From assembly GCA_943349725.1 (NCBI GenBank), contig CALQZP010000041.1:1-9224 (forward strand): DNA of 9,224 nt, written 5' to 3'. Origin of the DNA: Candidatus Nomurabacteria bacterium (lineage in GTDB: Bacteria; Patescibacteriota; Minisyncoccia; Phycocordibacterales; UBA10002). Made by a program: the position numbers and the translations under genes. Under the pieces are notes generated by a model. It worked only from the letters and a program-made list of their open reading frames with translations, did no database searches and was not told the origin of the DNA. The stretch's first letter is position 1. Every line of letters begins with the position of its first letter. Of this stretch, positions 5,783 to 9,224 are shown piece by piece.

Positions 5783-6069
5783 ACTCTTTTCTTTTTACTG
5801 GTTTTTAAATACTTCTTGGTAGCTTCTCGGTTAGGTATAATGGTTTTGAAGAATATCTTCTCTTCGTCTTCTACGAACGGGACAAGGTACACATATCCCT
5901 GTATTTCTACAACGAGTATCTTCTGTGCTGGATACTGCTTTACATTATGATGAGGCACTATATCCAGAAGTCGGTTACTCTCCAGTGCTTCTTTTACATC
6001 CTCAAAACATACCTCGCGCTCCTGCTTCAGCCATTCATTCTTATCGGGATTCCAGTCGTAGTATTTCAT
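5779..6069 (-). CDS. BrnT-like toxin (type II TA)
   Basis: The 96-aa protein matches the pattern of BrnT-like toxins that accompany CopG-type antitoxins: an N-terminal YDWNPDKNEWLKQEREVCFE followed by DVKEAL, then LVVEIQGYVYLVPFVEDEE, and a C-terminal KTIIPNREATKKYLK. BrnT toxins are RelE-fold ribonucleases; catalytic residues here cannot be assigned by eye. It begins with MKYY, like its antitoxin, and the bases around both starts are similar (AGTA-ATGAAATACTA), hinting that the start region was copied. A consensus promoter ends nine bases before the ATG. The pair lies between two copies of the nth 3' end. Confidence 0.78.
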   Translation of the reverse strand: MKYYDWNPDKNEWLKQEREVCFEDVKEALESNRLLDIVPHHNVKQYPAQKILVVEIQGYVYLVPFVEDEEKIFFKTIIPNREATKKYLKTSKKKRV

Positions 6070-6078
6070 TACTTTTCT

Positions 6079-6106
6079 ATTATAGACAACGTATACGACT
6101 TGTCAA
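6079..6106 (-). promoter_or_regulatory. Perfect-consensus promoter of the BrnT-like operon
   Basis: TTGACA (6101-6106) and TATAAT (6079-6084) on the minus strand, 16 bases apart, both matching consensus completely. The toxin ATG lies nine bases beyond the -10 box, leaving an expected leader of only two or three bases. It starts 20 bases after the nth stop, so the TA pair carries its own promoter. Confidence 0.85.
6085..6104. promoter_or_regulatory. Operator-like inverted repeat in TA promoter spacer
   Basis: The spacer between -35 and -10 contains the perfect palindrome CGTATACG (6090-6097), flanked by GACAA (6085-6089) and TTGTC (6100-6104), which are reverse complements with a centre shifted by one base. 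A ribbon-helix-helix antitoxin bound here would block RNA polymerase, the usual autoregulation of such operons. Confidence 0.55.
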
Positions 6107-6125
6107 TACTCATCTATGGGAAAAC

Positions 6126-6252
6126 CTAGATTTTTGAGATGTGGGCGAGGAGTTCGTCTTTTTTTGTTCGGCTGGTATAGCTTTTGCCGAACCGCACGAG
6201 CGTGCGGTTAAGCGTCGTCCACTGCTTTTCCGGAAAAATCGCGACCAAATCC
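6126..6252 (-). repeat. nth 3'-end repeat, full-gene copy
   Basis: This is the counterpart of 5389-5514, in the same orientation. The two copies run parallel from the stop codon back to about ATCGCGACCAAATCC and then diverge completely. They enclose the BrnT-like toxin-antitoxin pair with its promoter (about 610 bases). Confidence 0.88.
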
Positions 6253-6743
6253 TGTTCAATCTTGGCTGGGTCGGTGTGCAGTGTCCACAGAAGTTTTTGA
6301 GAAATATAGGCGACATGCGTGTCCACCCCTATCGCCCTGTGCCCATACTGCGCGAGAAATACATTCGCGGTCTTCCTCCCCACTCCTGGAAGCTGTATGA
6401 GCTCTTCAAGAATGTGCGGGGGCTTCCCCGCATACTGTTCGTGTAAAATCTTCGCCGAGCGAGTGACGTACTTCGCTTTGTTTTGAAAGAAGTTCACGCG
6501 GTTGATAATCCGTTCAACATCCTTCAGTGGAGCCTGGGAGAGTTTCTCCACGGTCGGGTACGCTTTGAAGAGACGCTCCCCTACCTCCACCGTCGTTTCG
6601 TCCAGTGTCCGCGCCGACATGAGTATTGCAAGCAGTGTCTGCCACTCCTCTTTCCACTCCTCGGCCGCGAGGCGCATCTTTTTGACGCATCCCATTCGGC
6701 CAAGTTCCTTAAGCTGTCTTAGCGCCTTTTTTCCATCTACCAT
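6126..6743 (-). CDS. nth: Endonuclease III-like DNA glycosylase/AP lyase
   Basis: This 205-aa member of the HhH-GPD superfamily performs base excision repair of oxidised pyrimidines with AP-lyase activity. Seen: the helix-hairpin-helix LPGVGRKTA (118-126) with catalytic lysine K124, and VDTHVAYIS (140-148) with catalytic aspartate D141. The substrate-probing loop, usually SAQ-TD, reads LMSARTLDE (41-49), so the glutamine is replaced by arginine. The C-terminus ends in GKSYTSRTKKDELLAHISKI and lacks all four cysteines of the [4Fe-4S] cluster found in most Nth proteins. The ATG at 6743 gives an N-terminus of normal extent. A 28-base palindrome lies just upstream, and the last 125 bases are duplicated beyond the downstream TA pair. 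Activity is likely because the catalytic pair is intact, but specificity may differ. Confidence 0.88.
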   Translation of the reverse strand: MVDGKKALRQLKELGRMGCVKKMRLAAEEWKEEWQTLLAILMSARTLDETTVEVGERLFKAYPTVEKLSQAPLKDVERIINRVNFFQNKAKYVTRSAKILHEQYAGKPPHILEELIQLPGVGRKTANVFLAQYGHRAIGVDTHVAYISQKLLWTLHTDPAKIEQDLVAIFPEKQWTTLNRTLVRFGKSYTSRTKKDELLAHISKI

Positions 6744-6746
6744 CCG

Positions 6747-6770
6747 CCCATATTCTCACATTCTGCAGAA
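6747..6770. repeat. 24-bp direct repeat, left copy
   Basis: It matches 7473-7496 at 20 of 24 positions in the same orientation: CCCA, two differing bases, TTCTCACAT, two differing bases, TGCAGAA. The two copies bracket the RelBE-like pair. This copy overlaps the 28-base palindrome upstream of nth. Confidence 0.55.
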
Positions 6771-6779
6771 TATGAGAAT
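6752..6779. promoter_or_regulatory. 28-bp palindrome upstream of nth
   Basis: ATTCTCA-C-ATTCTG and CAGAAT-A-TGAGAAT are reverse complements with one mismatched pair, centred on CTGCAG. It lies 9-36 bases before the nth ATG and 20 bases behind the RelE-type toxin stop. No T-tract follows on the minus strand (ATGGGCGG follows), so it reads better as an operator or mRNA 5' hairpin for nth than as a terminator. Confidence 0.6.
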
Positions 6780-6798
6780 GTCGGCAGATTGCGCACAT

Positions 6799-7059
6799 TC
6801 ACTTATACAAATTGCTGTGCGTATCAATATCCATAAAAATTATTGCTTCCGAACCCTGAAACTCATACAAGGCTCGCCAATCGCCAGTGATATTAATGCT
6901 CCACTGCCCCTCGCGGTCACCTTGGAGTGCGTGATTATTAAGGAGCGGATGTGATGGGTTTTGTACAAACAAATTCCTTCGCTCCTTAAATTTCTCCCGA
7001 AGTTTTGTGTCGAGTTTAACGTATTTCTTATCAAACGTACGGTGTGTGATAACAATCAT
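6799..7059 (-). CDS. RelE/YafQ-type toxin, mRNA interferase
   Basis: The 86-aa protein has the canonical RelE-superfamily layout for ribosome-dependent mRNA cleavage: an N-terminal THRTFDKKYVKLDTKLREKF helix pair, then NNHALQGDREGQWSINITGD leading into WRALYEF, and a closing IFMDIDTHSNLY. Conserved R62 and H81 are present, as is the LY end. Its ATG overlaps the antitoxin stop by four bases (ATGA). The normal order, antitoxin first, is used here, opposite to the BrnT-like pair. The 24-bp direct repeats flank the pair and its promoter. Nothing indicates inactivation. Confidence 0.9.
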   Translation of the reverse strand: MIVITHRTFDKKYVKLDTKLREKFKERRNLFVQNPSHPLLNNHALQGDREGQWSINITGDWRALYEFQGSEAIIFMDIDTHSNLYK

Positions 7060-7364
7060 TTAAGAGTATCAAGATACGCATCCATCTCTTTCGGGGTATG
7101 AAAGGCGGGGGAAAGATTTTTCCCTTCCACCACGTCCTTATGTAAACGAGCCAGTCGCCTCTTTACCGCAGGCTTGAGTTCCCCTTCAGGAATCCCCAGG
7201 GGCATCGTGTCCCGATTGAGAGAAAAATGCACCTCTTTGTCGCGAATAAAATCGCGAAGGTAATTGTTTATGACAAGCGAAAGAGGCACACCGAGCTCCC
7301 TCGCCACTTTCTGCGCCTGTATTTTTACACTCCTCTCCGCCTTGATGTTTATCATAGTTTTCAT
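7056..7364 (-). CDS. RelB/DinJ-type antitoxin
   Basis: The 102-aa protein has an N-terminal ribbon-helix-helix: MINIKAERSVKIQAQKVARE then LGVPLSLVINNYLRDF (residues about 4-40), the LGVPLS-VIN-YLR signature of RelB/DinJ antitoxins. The charged remainder, rich in lysine and glutamate and ending in KEMDAYLDTLK, would wrap the toxin. A start at codon 4 (MINIK, 7355) is possible, but the ATG at 7364 follows a leader of about 36 bases from a good promoter. It is translationally coupled to the toxin. Autoregulation is expected through inverted repeats at the promoter. Confidence 0.88.
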   Translation of the reverse strand: MKTMINIKAERSVKIQAQKVARELGVPLSLVINNYLRDFIRDKEVHFSLNRDTMPLGIPEGELKPAVKRRLARLHKDVVEGKNLSPAFHTPKEMDAYLDTLK

Positions 7365-7379
7365 TCGTGTGCCCTATTC

Positions 7380-7395
7380 GTTAAGGGTGCTTAAC
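7380..7395. promoter_or_regulatory. Inverted repeat in antitoxin leader, candidate operator
   Basis: GTTAAG and CTTAAC flank a four-base centre, 16 bases before the antitoxin ATG and just downstream of the expected transcription start. A second imperfect pair, TATAT and ATATA, overlaps the -10 box. Either may be the antitoxin's binding site, or the first could be a small mRNA hairpin. Confidence 0.45.
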
Positions 7396-7406
7396 CATAT
7401 ATCCAA

Positions 7407-7435
7407 AGTATATACAACGGATACCAGCCCGTCAA
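7407..7435 (-). promoter_or_regulatory. Promoter of the RelBE-like operon
   Basis: On the minus strand TTGACG (7430-7435) and TATACT (7407-7412) are separated by 17 bases. Each box differs from consensus at one position. It lies inside the segment bounded by the 24-bp repeats, so the pair brings its own promoter. Confidence 0.8.
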
Positions 7436-7472
7436 CTGAAATGTACTAAAAGCGAGTTGCTTTAAGCCCCCC

Positions 7473-7496
7473 CCCACGTTCTCACATCATGCAGAA
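7473..7496. repeat. 24-bp direct repeat, right copy
   Basis: It is the partner of 6747-6770 (20 of 24 identical). It directly abuts the hairpin behind the 70-aa gene and overlaps the end of a run of nine cytosines (7467-7475). The region between the cytosines and the antitoxin promoter shows nothing else. Confidence 0.55.
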
Positions 7497-7516
7497 GGCT
7501 GAAACATATCAGCCTT
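7495..7516. terminator. 8-bp hairpin at the end of the 70-aa gene
   Basis: AAGGCTGA pairs with TCAGCCTT around AACATA. The stop codon of the minus-strand 70-aa gene lies within the stem. T residues follow on the plus strand only (TTCTCC); on the minus strand the tail is CTGCATG, so as a terminator for the minus-strand genes it would be weak or Rho-assisted. Confidence 0.45.
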
Positions 7517-7721
7517 TTCTCCTCTTTTCCGCTCTCATGCTGTAAGCCACATCTTCAACCGCCACTGGCTTTCCCCTACTTAGGACAACTTTAATTGCTC
7601 GTGGAATATCTTCAAAGTAATTAAACATTTCATCTTGTGACCTTATACCTTTGGTTTTGTTTGCTTCTAAGTGAACACTAGCACAAGCCCAAAAAGGAAT
7701 TTGCTCTGCTTGTCCTGTCAT
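7509..7721 (-). CDS. Small protein downstream of the large partial gene, unknown
   Basis: The 70-aa cytoplasmic frame starts 26 bases after the stop of the large partial gene, with a purine stretch (GAAAAAAG) before the ATG, so the two are probably co-transcribed. The sequence has no membrane segment. It reads MTGQAEQIPFWACASVHLEA, then MFNYFEDIPRAIKVVLSRG, and ends in a basic tail, RAEKRRKG. I recognise no family. The low G+C and close spacing match the upstream gene, suggesting both came in together. It could be an accessory subunit of the upstream protein or the remnant of a longer gene. Confidence 0.5.
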   Translation of the reverse strand: MTGQAEQIPFWACASVHLEANKTKGIRSQDEMFNYFEDIPRAIKVVLSRGKPVAVEDVAYSMRAEKRRKG

Positions 7722-7747
7722 CTTTTTTCATGTTAGTTTTTTGGTAC

Positions 7748-9224
7748 CTAACTAATATCTTCTGGGCTAGTAACAAGATCTCTGCCGTAGGAATTTATAG
7801 GTAACAAAACACGAGCGATAGATTTCATTGCAGACGCAAAACTTTCCGGTTTATTACCATTTGAAGATTCTTTCAATTCTAAATCAAGTACGAGTGCATT
7901 TAGACCGATACCTAATTTATAAAATTCTTCCATATTTTCTCTAGCCTTTTTACCTATTTTCGGAGTTTGTGATATATAGTCATGGAAAGGGGCTGCATCC
8001 ATATTAACCAAAATAACATCCCCCTTAACTTCGGCTATATTATCTTCTTTCCAGTCTGATGTGGCATGTTGGCCCCACTCCTCCTTAACTAGCCCTTTGA
8101 TTTCTGGTAAACCTCGTTCGTCTCCTATTGATTCTGTAACAATTTCAACTTCTAATTCGGCTGTTAAATCTGTGCCTTCAACATAGGCAGTAATTTTTCC
8201 TATTATATCCTTCTTTCTACCTTTAATTGAAATATTTTTAGAAACTATTCCATCTACTGCTTTCTTGGCATTTAAAGTAAATCTGTTGCTAGCAAGCTCA
8301 ATAAACTTGCTACTACTTTTTAGATTTATAACGGTCGCGTCTTTGAGCTTCCCTGGAATAACCGCCTTAAATGTAGCATTTCTGCTTTCACCCTCTTTTA
8401 TACGAATAGACGGGGGAACAAAGTCAAATCCATGTGGAGGCGGGGTCTCTGGCGCTTGTTCTTTTTTTTCTACATATCGTATATTTACTTTTGAAGTAAG
8501 AGGTGCCAGGCCGGGCCGTTCTAACGCAACAGTAATCTCTTTTGAACTTCCAACTTGAGAATCTTTTTCTCTGTAGATTTTTAACCACAAGACACCGCTA
8601 TCGAGGTACTCTGAATGTTCGATCCCCGGTGTACTAATGACAACCTTTCCTCCGATTTCGGTTTCCAGATAATTGTCTGGTGCATCAGTAGTAAACTGCA
8701 GCCAAACATACTTATAATTTATGGGAAAATCTTTAAGGTAGGGCGGCGTTAGTCCTTCGGGCACTTTTAAACTAAATTTTGTTGGTGGGTTTGCCGATTC
8801 GAAAACCGTTGAGTTGACCATTTCAATTGATGGCAGTGGTATTCCCTCGCCAAGATTTAGCCATTTAGCTAAACTCCTATTTTTCTTAAGAATTTTACTA
8901 ACAATTTTCTTGACCTCACCCTTATCCGGTTGGATATCGGCAAGAAAGCGAGCTTTATACTCAGCATTAAGCCGCCCAAGAATATTATTCTCTCTTAAAT
9001 CAGATGTTATTCTTTCAATTGCTTCGTTATAAATATCTCCTTTTCTAAATCTGTCACGGGATGTCATAACAAGCTCGTCCCTGATGTCTCTTGTTATGTT
9101 TGTTAAATCAACATGAACCATTAGATAATCAGCCAAAAAATCTAGACGTGCATTAAATTCCCTTCGGCGAAAAAACGAACGGGGTTCCGTCTTATGGGTT
9201 TGGCCGTTCATGGTTAGAAATAGA
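7748..9224 (-). CDS. C-terminal part of a large protein, probably GHKL-ATPase family
   Basis: An open frame runs from the TAG at 7748-7750 to the window edge. The ATG at 9211 is probably internal: the frame stays open upstream (L-F-L-T), and no ribosome binding site or promoter precedes it. Counting from that Met, residues 2-60 (NGQTH, SFFRRREFNARLDFLADYL, VHVDLT, SRDRF) resemble, from memory, the segment that follows the GHKL/Hsp90-type ATPase and S5-fold domains in large ATP-binding proteins found near restriction and other defence genes; this recognition is tentative. Residues about 60-120 are helical and basic. About 135-400 are beta-rich, with a proline linker (ETPPPHGF) between likely Ig-like repeats. 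About 400-487 form a closing alpha/beta part (VILVNMDAAPFHDYI). The DNA is A+T-rich compared with the left side. The ATP-binding motifs themselves, if present, lie outside the window. Confidence 0.6.
   Translation of the reverse strand, partial: LFLTMNGQTHKTEPRSFFRRREFNARLDFLADYLMVHVDLTNITRDIRDELVMTSRDRFRKGDIYNEAIERITSDLRENNILGRLNAEYKARFLADIQPDKGEVKKIVSKILKKNRSLAKWLNLGEGIPLPSIEMVNSTVFESANPPTKFSLKVPEGLTPPYLKDFPINYKYVWLQFTTDAPDNYLETEIGGKVVISTPGIEHSEYLDSGVLWLKIYREKDSQVGSSKEITVALERPGLAPLTSKVNIRYVEKKEQAPETPPPHGFDFVPPSIRIKEGESRNATFKAVIPGKLKDATVINLKSSSKFIELASNRFTLNAKKAVDGIVSKNISIKGRKKDIIGKITAYVEGTDLTAELEVEIVTESIGDERGLPEIKGLVKEEWGQHATSDWKEDNIAEVKGDVILVNMDAAPFHDYISQTPKIGKKARENMEEFYKLGIGLNALVLDLELKESSNGNKPESFASAMKSIARVLLPINSYGRDLVTSPEDIS

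Noticed and set aside
6141..6954. Several plus-strand frames opposite nth and the RelE-type toxin
   Set aside because: They are out-of-phase reverse readings of genes with clear catalytic motifs and have no recognisable content.

Overview
The window looks like a piece of a Candidatus Patescibacteria (CPR) genome, most likely the Parcubacteria side. The reasons are gene content and signals. There is an archaeal-style TrmB regulator in a bacterium and a free-standing receiver-domain protein of a type I associate with Parcubacteria. There are many tiny genes, few Shine-Dalgarno sites, and clear sigma70-type promoters that sit almost on top of start codons. The taxonomic call is an inference; no rRNA or tRNA is present.

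Layout. At 1-720 there is a small membrane-protein gene (minus strand) with its own terminator, then a decayed 3' end of an IS30-type transposase. At 723-1493 (minus) is a TrmB-family regulator whose promoter lies against its start codon. A plus-strand block follows: an orphan response regulator (1675-2193), a 103-aa membrane-anchored protein (2392-2703), an AzgA/NCS2-type purine permease (2896-4197), and, one base later, a protein that joins a TrmB-type effector domain to a SAM methyltransferase (4199-5320). A strong hairpin at 5329-5356 separates this block from a minus-strand block. Read in transcription order from the right edge, that block has the C-terminal part of a large protein cut by the window edge (probably a GHKL-ATPase-family protein), an unknown 70-aa gene, a RelB/RelE-type antitoxin-toxin pair, endonuclease III (nth), a BrnT-like toxin with a CopG-type antitoxin, and a second, truncated copy of the nth 3' end.

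The most interesting structure lies in the repeats. In three places a small accessory unit sits immediately downstream of another gene, between two direct copies of 3'-terminal or 3'-flanking sequence. The 103-aa gene lies between two copies of the response regulator's 3' flank (2189-2281 and 2712-2797). The BrnT-like pair lies between two copies of the last ~125 bp of nth (6126-6252 and 5389-5514). The RelBE-like pair lies between two copies of a 24-bp sequence (7473-7496 and 6747-6770). This suggests that small genes are added behind existing genes by a process that restores or duplicates the gene end, with no visible integrase or transposase in the window.

The right-hand 1.7 kb is visibly more A+T-rich than the rest, as is the 3' half of the methyltransferase gene, which fits acquired DNA. 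The permease and methyltransferase are very likely one transcription unit. Each toxin-antitoxin pair has a four-base overlap between its two genes and a near-consensus promoter overlapping or adjoining an inverted repeat, which fits autoregulation.
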